DNA of 27,454 nt from a virus. A model generated the notes under the pieces. That model saw nothing but the letters and a program-made list of their open reading frames with translations, had not been told where the DNA came from and did no database searches. This document shows, piece after piece, positions 1 through 8,703 of this stretch (its first letter is position 1; every line of letters begins with the position of its first letter). Location: positions 1 through 27,454 of the IMG/VR virus record IMGVR_UViG_3300028027_000191; one strand, given 5' to 3'. The translations under genes were made by a program, and so were the position numbers.

Positions 1-233
1 ACCAATCAACCTTTGAGGTGATAAGGTTTGAAGAAGAAGAAAAGGAAAGGATTGAGATTGAAAGCAGTGTGGCATGTGCAGCATCATCAATTCATTGGTA
101 CAAGTTCAAACTACTTGAAATGTATGCAGAACTAGGCACCTACCAATCAGTGAGTGATGCAACAGGTATTCCATTAACATCAGTGTTTCAGACAATATCT
201 GAGGCACGAAAAGAAATAAAACAAAAACTATGA
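1..233 (+). CDS. Partial HTH (sigma-region-4-like) protein
   Basis: The reading frame is open to the left edge (first full codon at 3), so the gene probably begins outside the window; a GTG at 18 is only a fallback start. The visible C-terminal part has an acidic stretch (EEEEKERIEIE), then a helical region starting at HWYKFKLLEMYAELGTY and a helix-turn-helix-like segment (YQSVSDATGIPLTSVFQTI). This resembles the small sigma-region-4-like or terminase-adjacent HTH proteins of Bacteroidota phages. It overlaps the next start by 4 nt (ATGA) and lies just before the terminase genes. A role as a late regulator or packaging accessory is inference; DNA binding is likely. Confidence 0.6.
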   Translation, partial: QSTFEVIRFEEEEKERIEIESSVACAASSIHWYKFKLLEMYAELGTYQSVSDATGIPLTSVFQTISEARKEIKQKL

Positions 234-478
234 ATGAATTTTTGACAGCAAGGAACTTCATGTATGAAAGGGTTAAGAGTGGCATTGATGTTCACCTATC
301 CGATAGTGATGCAAAAGCGTTCCAAAAGTTAGCCAAAGAGATTGATTCTCAGAGGCATTTCACTATTTACGAGTGTCAATCATGCATCAACGATCTTGTA
401 AAGTTTGTGTTTGACAATCAGAAAACAGTAATTAAAAAAGAAAAATTCCCGAAAGAAGATGGCGAAGGTGCAGAGTAA
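230..478 (+). CDS. Small hypothetical phage protein
   Basis: This 82-residue soluble protein has no recognised family. It has no signal peptide or membrane segment. It contains three cysteines, two of them in YECQSC, and a charged C-terminal tail (KKEKFPKEDGEGAE). The start overlaps the previous stop as ATGA, and its 3' end overlaps the terminase small subunit start by 20 nt, so it is translationally packed into the packaging operon. That position suggests a role tied to packaging or late expression, but nothing in the sequence shows a specific function. The C-rich motif is too short to call a zinc site. Confidence 0.6.
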   Translation: MNEFLTARNFMYERVKSGIDVHLSDSDAKAFQKLAKEIDSQRHFTIYECQSCINDLVKFVFDNQKTVIKKEKFPKEDGEGAE

Positions 479-962
479 CGATGAAGAACTTTCTACTGAC
501 AAACAAGAAATATTTTGTCAAGAGTACATTGTTGACTTAAATGCAACCAATGCGGCAATCCGTGCTGGTTATTCTCCAAAAACAGCTTATTCGATAGCTA
601 GTAGGCTATTGAGGAATGTTAAGATTCGCGCCCGCGTAACGGAATTGATGGATGAAAGGAGTAAAAGAACCTTAGTTGATGCAGATTTTGTTGTAAGAAA
701 CCTATTAGACATTACGGCAAAGTGTCAGCAGAAAGTACCTGTGATGGAATGGAATGCAGAAAATAAGTGCATGGAGCAAAAGACCGATGAAGAAGGTAAA
801 GCTATTTGGGAGTTTGATAGTAGCGGAGCAAATAAAGCACTAGAGTTACTTGGTAGGCATTTAGCAATGTTTACCGATAAGGCGAAGATTACAACCATGG
901 TTGAACAGCCATTGTTCGAGAAAAAAGCAAAAGATGTTTCAGAGAACCACAGCCATAGATAA
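459..962 (+). CDS. Terminase small subunit
   Basis: This 167-residue protein would recognise the packaging site on phage DNA and recruit the large subunit. Residues 12-52 (STDKQEIFCQEYIVDLNATN followed by AAIRAGYSPKTAYSIASRLL) match the DNA-binding N-terminal region of the Terminase_2 family: a K/Q-x-x-F-x-x-EY helix and then NA-x-x-A-x-R-AGYS, an HTH. The C-terminal half is charged and helical, as expected for oligomerisation. Its end overlaps the large subunit by 29 nt in another frame. The start at 459 is the only ATG ahead of the HTH. Length and position next to the large subunit fit the family. Confidence 0.88.
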   Translation: MAKVQSNDEELSTDKQEIFCQEYIVDLNATNAAIRAGYSPKTAYSIASRLLRNVKIRARVTELMDERSKRTLVDADFVVRNLLDITAKCQQKVPVMEWNAENKCMEQKTDEEGKAIWEFDSSGANKALELLGRHLAMFTDKAKITTMVEQPLFEKKAKDVSENHSHR

Positions 963-2136
963 ACTACTTGCAATCCAATGCAGGAAGAAAGTTATCCAGG
1001 GCGGAACGTGGGCAGGTAAAACATACGGCATCATCCCCTGCATCATTGACTACGCAGCAAAGAACACCAATAAGACCTGCACAATCGTAGCAGAAACAAT
1101 CCCAGCTTTAAAAGGTGGTGCAATCAAAGATTTCAAAAACATAATGAGAGATACCGGGCGGTGGGTAGATAGCCGATGGAATGCAAGTGATCTTCACTAC
1201 ACATTTGGCACGAACACCAAAGTAGAGTTCAAATCATTCGATTCAGTAGGTAAGGCACAGGCAGCAGGTAAACGTGATGTGCTGTTCATCAATGAGGCAC
1301 CATACGTTCAATATGAGATAGCCGATGCACTGATAGGTAGAACAACAGAAGATATTTGGATTGACTTCAACCCAACATCAGAGTTTTGGGCGCACACCGA
1401 GATACTACCCAATAAAGATGCGGAGTTCCTTTTGCTGAAATACACCGACAACGAAGCACTACCATCAACCATCCTGGATGAGTTAATGATGAAGCTAGAT
1501 AAAGCCTATCACAACCCAGCAATGGGTAACGTGGCAGGGAATATCAAATCAAGCTATTGGGCAAATTGGTGCAAGGTTTATGTAGATGGAGAGATTGGCA
1601 GCTTGCAGGGTACGGTGTTTCAGTTCACCCAATGTGGGCAGATACCTTTGGAGGCTGAACTATTGGCATATGGGATAGATTGGGGGTTCACTAATGACCC
1701 GACCACTTTGGTGGCTATGTACCGGATAAACAAAACATTGTACCTAGAAGAATTGATATTTCAAACGGGGATGAGAAACGTGGATATTGCAACCAAGATG
1801 AATGAGTTGGGTATCAGTAAGCAGGTGCCAATCTATTGCGATGATGCAGAACCCAAGAGTATTGCCGACCTCAATAGTTTAGGGTATGGTAACGCACAAC
1901 GAGCGTATAAGGATAGGATAAATACGAGCATTGACCTATTGCAGGGGTATGAGTTGCAGGTGCTATCTTCCTCACTCAACATGGTAAAGGAGTTTAGGAA
2001 CTACCGATGGGAGACGGATGCCTCCGGTAAGTCCACCAACAAACCAATCAAATCATTCAACCACACTATTGACCCGTTGAGATACATTGCCACCAATACT
2101 TTAATCGGGGCAACGGGAGAATATTATCTGATGTAG
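934..2136 (+). CDS. Terminase large subunit
   Basis: This 400-residue protein is the ATPase-nuclease motor that packages and cuts DNA. From the ATG at 934, the Walker A motif is GGTWAGKT (23-30) and the Walker B-like strand is VLFINEA (116-122). The C-terminal RNase H-like nuclease has GIDWGF (D249), YCDDAEP (D303/D304) and HTIDPLRY (D380) as likely metal-binding acidic residues. The layout matches PBSX/Terminase_3-type large subunits, and the length is normal. The open frame extends to a TTG at 901, but the ATG at 934 places a normal distance before Walker A and is preferred. The next gene follows after 31 nt that hold the first copy of the conserved start motif. Confidence 0.93.
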   Translation: MFQRTTAIDKLLAIQCRKKVIQGGTWAGKTYGIIPCIIDYAAKNTNKTCTIVAETIPALKGGAIKDFKNIMRDTGRWVDSRWNASDLHYTFGTNTKVEFKSFDSVGKAQAAGKRDVLFINEAPYVQYEIADALIGRTTEDIWIDFNPTSEFWAHTEILPNKDAEFLLLKYTDNEALPSTILDELMMKLDKAYHNPAMGNVAGNIKSSYWANWCKVYVDGEIGSLQGTVFQFTQCGQIPLEAELLAYGIDWGFTNDPTTLVAMYRINKTLYLEELIFQTGMRNVDIATKMNELGISKQVPIYCDDAEPKSIADLNSLGYGNAQRAYKDRINTSIDLLQGYELQVLSSSLNMVKEFRNYRWETDASGKSTNKPIKSFNHTIDPLRYIATNTLIGATGEYYLM

Positions 2137-2170
2137 AAAAATATCTGCATTTATTGCCACTATAGGTATG
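2134..2170 (+). promoter_or_regulatory. Conserved start-proximal element, copy 1
   Basis: The 34 nt before the ATG at 2168 align without gaps to the sequences before the starts at 8701 and 11768. The core (2155-2170) reads TTGCCACTATAGGTATG counting one base upstream. An AAAA block sits about 27-30 nt before the ATG. The element fills the whole gap after the terminase stop. The CACTATAG segment equals the 3' half of T7-type promoters, but no phage RNA polymerase gene is visible here. Confidence 0.6.
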
Positions 2171-2830
2171 ACGGTGGCACAATACCAAAAAGTTTACGAG
2201 ATTAATAACACCACACCCGATACCATCGAGCGTATGGGGTGGATCATTTGCGCACTATACGGTAAGACCTACGACCAGGTTAACCGTATGACCTCATTGG
2301 CGTTTATGGTTTACGTTAGCAGGATTGAACGTGCGCTCACAGCAACCCCAAAATGGTGGCAACCTAGATGGCATTTCCAAACCGATGCCACCAAGATAAC
2401 CCTAGGGCAATTCATTGAATGTCAACATTGGCTGAAGAATGACAGCGTGCAGGTGCTTGACCTTGTGGCTGCATCTATTCTCAAAGTCCGTGGCAACCAT
2501 GCCCAAGATGTACTGATGATTCAATCTGCACCATTCAACCAAGTTTTACCAGCAGTAACCGAGTTTGTCGATAGTATGAACAAGTTGGTACTCAGCTACA
2601 AAGGTTTATTTGAGCAAGAGCCGGAGATGGATGAAAACGATATGCCTGTGGTTAAAGAATCCGTACACCCATTCATTGACCAATACGGTTGGATATTCTC
2701 AGCAACAGAGGTGGCAAGGCATGAAGGTATTACGCTGGATGCTGCAATGGATTTACCCGTTATGCAAGCGTTCAACGCTATGGCATATCTGAAAAGTAAG
2801 GCACAATACGAAAAACTAAAAATGTCATAA
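2168..2830 (+). CDS. Tail assembly chaperone-like protein (tentative)
   Basis: This 220-residue soluble protein begins two bases after the conserved start element. Its middle (RWHFQTDATKITLGQFIECQ and what follows) and its end (W-x-FSATEVARHEGITLDAAMDL then PVMQAFNAMAYLKSKAQYEK) look like the alpha-helical proteins found near tape measure genes in Bacteroidota phages and resemble tail assembly chaperones. The family is recalled from pattern only, so the role is uncertain. It heads the tail block. No frameshift extension is visible: the short ORF at 2610-2792 in another frame lies wholly inside the gene. It could instead be a head-tail accessory protein. Confidence 0.62.
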   Translation: MTVAQYQKVYEINNTTPDTIERMGWIICALYGKTYDQVNRMTSLAFMVYVSRIERALTATPKWWQPRWHFQTDATKITLGQFIECQHWLKNDSVQVLDLVAASILKVRGNHAQDVLMIQSAPFNQVLPAVTEFVDSMNKLVLSYKGLFEQEPEMDENDMPVVKESVHPFIDQYGWIFSATEVARHEGITLDAAMDLPVMQAFNAMAYLKSKAQYEKLKMS

Positions 2831-2831
2831 T

Positions 2832-2921
2832 ATGAAAACGACCCAAGAAAAACTGATGCCGTGGATATTTATTGCAGTAGCGGCCACTGCTTTTGTAATC
2901 ATCTTACTAGCATCATTGTAA
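2832..2921 (+). CDS. 29-residue single-span membrane peptide
   Basis: A short ORF fills exactly the gap between its neighbours: its ATG is one base after the previous stop, and its TAA is directly followed by the next ATG (TAAATG). The peptide starts MKTTQEKLMPW and continues as one hydrophobic helix (IFIAVAATAFVIILLASL) to the end, so it should be an N-in or C-in single-span inner-membrane peptide. The exact tiling and the clean transmembrane helix argue that it is translated. Its function is unknown; it is not in the lysis cassette. Confidence 0.6.
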   Translation: MKTTQEKLMPWIFIAVAATAFVIILLASL

Positions 2922-3581
2922 ATGCCAAAAAGAACCATTACATCAGCATCCAACAAAGCTGCCACATCGGGGTTCCTTGATTTATTGGGGGCAGAGCAGA
3001 GTGATTTTGAAGCGGTAAAGTTAGACACCATTGCCGATTCAATGGAGTATGTGGCAGCGGTGTACACTGAGAAGCTGAACGAGCAGCTACGTTTAAAGGA
3101 TGCAGATAGTAGTGGGGATTTGGCAAAGAGTATTGTTGCCCTCGATGTGGTGATATTGGGTACAGTTTACACGGTTGAGATAGAATCGTTAAGGTATGCC
3201 TCTTACATAGATGAGGGTGTTGACGGTTGGGCAAACAGCAGGGGTTCACAATTCAAGTTCAAGAAGTCAACCCGTAAACGTGGCGAACCATTCACGGGTA
3301 AAAGTGCCTTTGTTGAAAGTTTAAAGAAATACCTAGGCCGTGAAAAAAAGGTTGGCAGATTAACCAAGAAAGTACAGATAAGTGATAGAGAGCGTAAAAG
3401 AGCCAAAATAACGGATGCAAGCACAAAGGCAGCTATCGGTGCAGCCTACATGATTAAAAGGCAAGGTATAGCTCCCACGCACTTTTGGAGGGATGCTACA
3501 AAGCAAATGGATGAGATAATCAAAAAGGAGTTCAGCGCAGCCTTGAAGATTGACATTATAAACAATTTAACGAATAACTAG
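2922..3581 (+). CDS. HK97 gp10-like tail completion protein
   Basis: This 219-residue protein fits the HK97-gp10/tail-completion type. It has an N-terminal helix, a beta region with SLRYASYIDEGVDGW and RGSQFKFKKS (the family's typical Y-x-x-YID-G-x-x-G pattern followed by a basic loop), and a C-terminal helix (HFWRDATKQMDEIIKKEF). Such proteins sit at the head-tail joint or tail end. It abuts the previous peptide and the next gene with no gap (TAGATG at 3579-3584), so translational coupling is likely. It is somewhat longer than the shortest gp10 proteins because of the basic middle segment. The exact position in the virion is inferred. Confidence 0.65.
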   Translation: MPKRTITSASNKAATSGFLDLLGAEQSDFEAVKLDTIADSMEYVAAVYTEKLNEQLRLKDADSSGDLAKSIVALDVVILGTVYTVEIESLRYASYIDEGVDGWANSRGSQFKFKKSTRKRGEPFTGKSAFVESLKKYLGREKKVGRLTKKVQISDRERKRAKITDASTKAAIGAAYMIKRQGIAPTHFWRDATKQMDEIIKKEFSAALKIDIINNLTNN

Positions 3582-4685
3582 ATGACAGCTAACAGCACAC
3601 CCCCAACCTATGCCAGCGTTAACGGGCCACTTGTGTGGGTTTTTTACGATGCCAATAGTATCAACCCTGCTTTTTTAGATTACAAGTATGTGGGTGAGGT
3701 ATGGGTAGATGGGGTGAAAGTTTATACAGAGAGAGCCTACCCAAGACCAGGGGGTTCATTTGGTATATTTGATTTCTCTGCCATCATCCGGAATTATGTT
3801 GTTCCCGTTTATCTCCCAGCAGCAGGGGTGGTTGCTCAACAATTAGGTTCAGCAGTATTCAGAACACCCGATGTAGTTATCAAAGTGCGTGAAGATTACA
3901 ACGGTGCAACCGGGGCGGTAGTGCTAACAGATAGCGCACGGATATTCTACAACAACTACAACGATAGGAATGAAGGGGTGACGGGTATTGCTACCCTTAT
4001 CAATAAGCCGCTGACGGTTAGGGATAGAACAATAAACCTCACCCGAAGCTGCACCAAGTATTTCATCCCATACTTTGCTACATCAACCACACCTTACAAC
4101 GTGGTTATCAACGGCACAACCACAGCGGTAACACCATCAGCAGCCAACACCTGCCAGATGATAAACATTGCACCAATAGGGTTGAGCAGTTCTGTTGAAT
4201 CATATGTGGTAAGTATCAATGCCCAAGTGTACAACGTGAACATCGTATGCGATGGTTTATACACCAACTACTACCTGCACTTTCTGAACAAGTACGGTGC
4301 CTTTGAATCAATGCTGTTCAACAAGGTAAGGAAGCGATCATTTGAAACCAAGCGTAAAGAATACCAACAGCCACAATTTAGGGTGAGCAATTCGGGGGTG
4401 GTTAGCCTCGGAACTACAGCAGCACTCCATGAGCAGCGGACACAGTTTGCAGGGGAGTTCACCGAAAGGCTACGCATCCAAACAGACCTTTTAACAGATA
4501 CCGAATGGCAATGGCTGTCACAGGTGGTGAATAGTCCGATGGCATACCTTGAAGATGCTGGAACGGTTTACCCTATTGTTATCGGCAACAACAACTATGA
4601 GTTTAAAGAATACGTGGTTGATAAGTTAAACACCCTGCAATTAGATATTCAATTTGGCAGTCAAATAAACACACAATACCGATGA
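3582..4685 (+). CDS. Tail protein, beta-rich (tail tip or distal tail)
   Basis: This 367-residue protein appears mainly beta-structured: its N-terminus (LVWVFYDANSINPAFLDYKY, VWVDGVKVYTERAYP) reads like an immunoglobulin or fibronectin-like fold, and its C-terminal part (LLTDTEWQWLSQVVNSPMAY and then NNNYEFKEYVVDKLNTLQLD) looks like a domain seen in Bacteroidota phage tail proteins. There is no signal peptide. It overlaps the next gene by 4 nt (ATGA), indicating paired synthesis, and both lie before the tape measure gene. I recognise the type but not a named family; a tail-tip or baseplate role is inference from context. Confidence 0.6.
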   Translation: MTANSTPPTYASVNGPLVWVFYDANSINPAFLDYKYVGEVWVDGVKVYTERAYPRPGGSFGIFDFSAIIRNYVVPVYLPAAGVVAQQLGSAVFRTPDVVIKVREDYNGATGAVVLTDSARIFYNNYNDRNEGVTGIATLINKPLTVRDRTINLTRSCTKYFIPYFATSTTPYNVVINGTTTAVTPSAANTCQMINIAPIGLSSSVESYVVSINAQVYNVNIVCDGLYTNYYLHFLNKYGAFESMLFNKVRKRSFETKRKEYQQPQFRVSNSGVVSLGTTAALHEQRTQFAGEFTERLRIQTDLLTDTEWQWLSQVVNSPMAYLEDAGTVYPIVIGNNNYEFKEYVVDKLNTLQLDIQFGSQINTQYR

Positions 4686-6736
4686 TAGAGGCTTTCATAG
4701 AGAAACAACCCGTTGATATTAATGAGGTATTCAGTACGCTGATAACCTATGCCATTGATGATGTGAAGGACTTTGGGGCAAAGAACACTGCCTTCAGTAA
4801 AACATTGGTGCTGCCTGGCACAAAGAACAATAACGAACTATTCGGTAATGTGTTTCAGATTAGCCGTTCAACGCAGTACAACCCTGCTGTTCCAAACTTC
4901 GGTATCAACTTCAATGCAGCGGTAGGTGCAGACATTATAGTGTTCGCTGATAACACGCAGGTATTCAAGGGAATACTTAGGTTACTTGAAATAACGGTAG
5001 ATAAAAACGTGGTTGAATATGAGGTGGCCATGTTTGGTGTGTTTGGTGGGTTCATTGCCAAGATGGGGAATAATAAACTAGAGGCATTGGATTTCAGTGC
5101 CTACAACCACACATACACAGTGGGGGCAATATCGGGATCATGGAATACTGCCAACGCTGGGGCAGGGTATTACTACCCATTAATGGACTACGGCACATAT
5201 AGCACAGCAAAAAAGAATTGGCAATACGGTACGTTTAGACCTGCATTGTATGTGAAGGAATACATTGACAAGATATTCGCAGCAGCAGGGTACAGTTATG
5301 ATTGTGCGCTGTTTAATACATCAAGGTTTAAATCGTTGATTGTTCCACATACCCAAAAGAAACTGCAATCATTTACAACTACCCTGGGCAGCGGTAATTT
5401 AATTGCACCGTATGTGGTGATTGATGATACCATCCCTAGAGATGTTGGACTTGCAAAGTTCGACAACTACACCGCTGGGTTATTTACTGCCAACGCAGGG
5501 TTCAATGTGTTCACCTTTACGGGTGCAACGGGTGCAGCGGTAAACATATCAGTTAGCTTAGAAGGTGAGTACGAGTGTACCCCGGAAGATATTTTGATTT
5601 ACCTTATTGTGGACGGTATTAATGTGCGGATTGATAGACTACCTGCTACCGGAACATCAGCTTTTAGCTTATCCTACACCGAGCAGGTAACGGTAACCAC
5701 AAGTGATGTGGTAACGATTAACATTCAATCTGAGTTCGCAAATCCTACATACAAGTTGACAATGAACACCGCATCAATCGGGTTTGAATCATTGGTGCCT
5801 GTATTAAACCCCATCAGCATTGGTGGCAATGTTACTATCAACGATGTGATTCCAAAGAACATCCTGCAAAAAGACTTCCTCAGCAGCATCTTAAAGCTGT
5901 TCAACCTTTATGTGTTCGATGATAAGGAAAACGATAAACTACTCAACATCGAACCCTTTGTAGATTTCTATGCTAACGCTGACCGGATAGATTGGACTAA
6001 CAAGATAGACCGTTCAAAGCCGATGCGGATAAAACCTATGAGTGAGTTAAACAGCAGGTACTTTGAATTTAACTACAAGGATGATTCCGACTATTGGAAT
6101 GACCTGTACAAAAAACGGTACAATGAAACGTACAACTCATTCAAGTTCGACAGTCAATTTGAGTTTGCCAAAGAGGTGCAAAAGGTTGAGTTGATATTCA
6201 GTCCAACACCATTGGTGGGTTATGTAGGTGAGGAGAAAGTATATTCAACTGTGTTCAAAAGAACCGGAGAGGTTACAGGGGTGGGTGAGGAGAATATGGA
6301 TTTCAATATCCGAATACTACAGGCAAAGAAAATCCTAGGCGTGACAAGTTGGAACGTGTTGGATGGTGCAAGCGTGTTGGGTTCATACACTGCATACGGG
6401 TACGCTGGGCATTTAGACGATCCGGATGCCCCGACCAATGATATTGGCTTTGGTGTACCCAAAGAACTATTCTTTGTGCTTACATCGGGTGCGCTCAATA
6501 TCAATCAATTCAATGTTTATTACTCAACCTACATGGCAGAAATAACCGATAGGGATAGCAGACTATTGGAGGGTACATTTAGGTTAACCCGTAAGGACAT
6601 AGCGGAACTTGATTTCTCTAAACTTATTTACGTGGATGGTTCGCTGTTTAGGTTGAACAAGATCATGGACTACAACGCAACAAAAGAAGATACCTGCAAG
6701 GTGCAATTATTAAAAGTCATCAATACAATATACTAA
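4682..6736 (+). CDS. Tail-tip / baseplate hub-like protein
   Basis: This 684-residue protein has an N-terminal region common to Bacteroidota phage tail proteins (IDDVKDFGAKNTAFSKTLVL then PGTKNNNELFGNVF), a long beta-rich middle, and a segment with DFLSSILKLFNLYVFDDKEN and DWTNKIDRSKPMRIKPM, typical of hub-type proteins. It ends 1 nt before the tape measure start. The gene pair 3582/4682 probably forms the distal tail complex that touches the tape measure tip. No enzyme motif is visible. The order tip proteins then tape measure is reversed from lambda-like phages, where tip proteins follow the tape measure. A specific hub assignment would need structural comparison. Confidence 0.62.
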   Translation: MIEAFIEKQPVDINEVFSTLITYAIDDVKDFGAKNTAFSKTLVLPGTKNNNELFGNVFQISRSTQYNPAVPNFGINFNAAVGADIIVFADNTQVFKGILRLLEITVDKNVVEYEVAMFGVFGGFIAKMGNNKLEALDFSAYNHTYTVGAISGSWNTANAGAGYYYPLMDYGTYSTAKKNWQYGTFRPALYVKEYIDKIFAAAGYSYDCALFNTSRFKSLIVPHTQKKLQSFTTTLGSGNLIAPYVVIDDTIPRDVGLAKFDNYTAGLFTANAGFNVFTFTGATGAAVNISVSLEGEYECTPEDILIYLIVDGINVRIDRLPATGTSAFSLSYTEQVTVTTSDVVTINIQSEFANPTYKLTMNTASIGFESLVPVLNPISIGGNVTINDVIPKNILQKDFLSSILKLFNLYVFDDKENDKLLNIEPFVDFYANADRIDWTNKIDRSKPMRIKPMSELNSRYFEFNYKDDSDYWNDLYKKRYNETYNSFKFDSQFEFAKEVQKVELIFSPTPLVGYVGEEKVYSTVFKRTGEVTGVGEENMDFNIRILQAKKILGVTSWNVLDGASVLGSYTAYGYAGHLDDPDAPTNDIGFGVPKELFFVLTSGALNINQFNVYYSTYMAEITDRDSRLLEGTFRLTRKDIAELDFSKLIYVDGSLFRLNKIMDYNATKEDTCKVQLLKVINTIY

Positions 6737-6737
6737 C

Positions 6738-8666
6738 ATGTCAGATGTAGAAATAAAAGGTAGAATATCGGTAGACACCGGAGAGGCAGCAAAAAAGTTG
6801 GCTGACTTAAACAAGGTCATTGCTGAACAAAAGAAAGTTTGGAAAGATTCAGCAATCGGAAGTGATGAGTATAAGACTGCTCAAGAAAAGCTAAAAAATG
6901 CCACTACGGAGTATAACAGTATTTTAAAAGAAAATCAGCAGCAACAATCCAAAAGTGCAGGGGCATTTGGATTGCTCAAAGAAAAGGTGGGTGCCATATC
7001 CCCAGCCATGGGTGGAGCAATACAAGGAACGCAGGGGTTGGGTACTGCATTCAAGGCACTACTTGCCAACCCGGTTGGTTTGGTGTTACTTGCCATTGTC
7101 GGAGCATTAAAGCTGTTGTATGAGTGGTTTGCCAATTCCTTTGCAGGTGGGCAGAAGTTAGAGCAGATGTTTGCTGGGTTACAAGCAGCAGGGCAGGCAT
7201 TAATGGATAACCTGGGGCGTGTTGCCTCAGCCATCAAAAAGGTGTTTACCCTAGACTTCAGTGGTGCAAGGGCAGAGATTAAAGGGGTGGCCGATGCTGC
7301 AACCGATGCGTACAACAAGATGGCAAAGCTGACCAAAGAAAAGCAGCAGCTAGATAGAGACCAAGCAGACAATGATTTGGAGAGTGCAAAGAGGCAGCAG
7401 TTACTTGCAGACCTTAAAGAAAAGTTGGCAGACGGTGATGTGCCTATTGCAGAAAAGAAGAAAGCACAAAAGGAGTTGCTGGCAATGAGTGAGGCGAATG
7501 CAGCGGAGGACATAAAACTTGCAAAAGCTATTGCCGACAATAAGATTGCACAACTCACTCTGCAAAAGGATGGTGAGAAAAAAAACTATGTTGAGATACA
7601 GAAAATTAAGGCCGACCAGATAAGGGTTGAAACTGAAAATGATAGGGAACTAAAGCAGATTAGAAAGGCAGGTAATACCTTAAACAAAGAAGAAGATGCA
7701 CAACGAAAAGCACTGCATGATGCTGACATGGCACGTAGAAAAGAGGCTGCCCAAAAAAATAAGGAATACCACGAAGAACAGAAAAGACTTGCAGCAGAAA
7801 AACTTGCACTCGATAAAAGACTAGCGGAAGCGAAGAAAAAGTCGGATGAAGAAATGATAAAAGGCATTGAGGAAGAAGGGGAGAGAATGAGGAAGGCAGA
7901 AGAAGATAACGAGAAGAAGCGTTTGAAAACGATTGAGGATAACGAGCGTTTCAGACTTAGTCAAAAAAAGAAATATGCAGAACTCGATGCACTAAACAAC
8001 CCGGACAGTATTGAGTACAAGGTTGCAAAGATTAAAGCTGATTTGGATATAGAACTATTTGCATTAGCAGAAGGAGATGTTCAAAGGCAGATACTTGCAA
8101 AGAAAGCGAGTGATGCTATTATCGCTATTCAGAAGGATGAAACTGATAAGAAAAAGCAAATGCAAGATGCTGAACTACAGGCAAAACTACAATTTGCAGC
8201 AGCTATAGGCAATGTGTTTAGTGGCTTATCTGGTTTATTTAAAAAAGGAACAGCAGCAGCCAAGGTTGCTGGACTTGCAGAGATAGCCATTGGCACAGGC
8301 ATTGGGTTCATCAACGGTTTAGATATTGCCCAAAAAGGAGCAAAAGCAACAGGGCCAGCAGCACCTTTTGCATTCCCAATATTTTATGCCACACAAATTG
8401 CAGCAGTGTTAGCAGCAGCAGCAAGGGCAAAATCTATCTTCAGTAGTGTTGAAGGTGGTAGCGGTGGAGGTAGTGCAACAGCACCATCTATCCCATCTGC
8501 ACCGTTAGGGCCACAATCAAGTTCAACCTCACTCGATGCAGCTAGTATTCAAGGGATAGGCAACGCAGCAGCAGGGGGAATCAACAGAACCTTTGTGCTG
8601 GATTCAGATGTCAACGATGGCCAAGAAAGACAAGCGAGAATATCAAGGGCAGCACGTTTGGGTTAA
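6738..8666 (+). CDS. Tail tape measure protein
   Basis: This 642-residue protein sets tail length and is ejected with the DNA. Evidence: a helical N-terminus (VSDTGEAAKK-like heptads), a hydrophobic segment at about 108-132 (ALLANPVGLVLLAIVGALKL), a long highly charged coiled coil from about 180 to 470 rich in K, E, A and Q, and a second small-residue hydrophobic region at about 485-570 (AEIAIGTGIGFINGLDIAQK; FYATQIAAVLAAAARAKS). A Gly/Ser/Pro-rich tail follows. This is the classic tape measure pattern. At about 1.5 angstrom per residue it predicts a tail near 95 nm. The 34-nt element after the stop leads to the head genes. Confidence 0.9.
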   Translation: MSDVEIKGRISVDTGEAAKKLADLNKVIAEQKKVWKDSAIGSDEYKTAQEKLKNATTEYNSILKENQQQQSKSAGAFGLLKEKVGAISPAMGGAIQGTQGLGTAFKALLANPVGLVLLAIVGALKLLYEWFANSFAGGQKLEQMFAGLQAAGQALMDNLGRVASAIKKVFTLDFSGARAEIKGVADAATDAYNKMAKLTKEKQQLDRDQADNDLESAKRQQLLADLKEKLADGDVPIAEKKKAQKELLAMSEANAAEDIKLAKAIADNKIAQLTLQKDGEKKNYVEIQKIKADQIRVETENDRELKQIRKAGNTLNKEEDAQRKALHDADMARRKEAAQKNKEYHEEQKRLAAEKLALDKRLAEAKKKSDEEMIKGIEEEGERMRKAEEDNEKKRLKTIEDNERFRLSQKKKYAELDALNNPDSIEYKVAKIKADLDIELFALAEGDVQRQILAKKASDAIIAIQKDETDKKKQMQDAELQAKLQFAAAIGNVFSGLSGLFKKGTAAAKVAGLAEIAIGTGIGFINGLDIAQKGAKATGPAAPFAFPIFYATQIAAVLAAAARAKSIFSSVEGGSGGGSATAPSIPSAPLGPQSSSTSLDAASIQGIGNAAAGGINRTFVLDSDVNDGQERQARISRAARLG

Positions 8667-8703
8667 ACGGAAAATAACACGGTTTCCTGCCACTACAGAT
8701 ATG
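8667..8703 (+). promoter_or_regulatory. Conserved start-proximal element, copy 2
   Basis: The 34 nt between the tape measure stop (8664-8666) and the ATG at 8701 align without gaps to copies 1 and 3. The core at 8688-8703 reads TGCCACTACAGATATG and differs from copy 3 at one base. The element exactly fills the intergenic gap, which supports 8701 as the true start of the protease. Confidence 0.6.

Noticed and set aside
901-933. TTG start for the terminase large subunit
   Set aside because: The ATG at 934 lies at a normal distance from Walker A and the extra residues look unrelated.
2610-2792. Possible frameshift product of the chaperone-like gene
   Set aside because: The frame ends inside the gene and gives Trp-rich sequence with no extension past its stop; no slippery site was seen.
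6935-7558. Long antisense ORF in the tape measure gene
   Set aside because: The Ser/Ala/Cys-rich translation is typical of the reverse strand of a coiled-coil gene.
8593-8700. Upstream extension of the protease gene (starts at 8593 or 8617)
   Set aside because: It overlaps the tape measure end and adds a non-family N-terminus; 8701 gives the canonical start and follows the conserved element.
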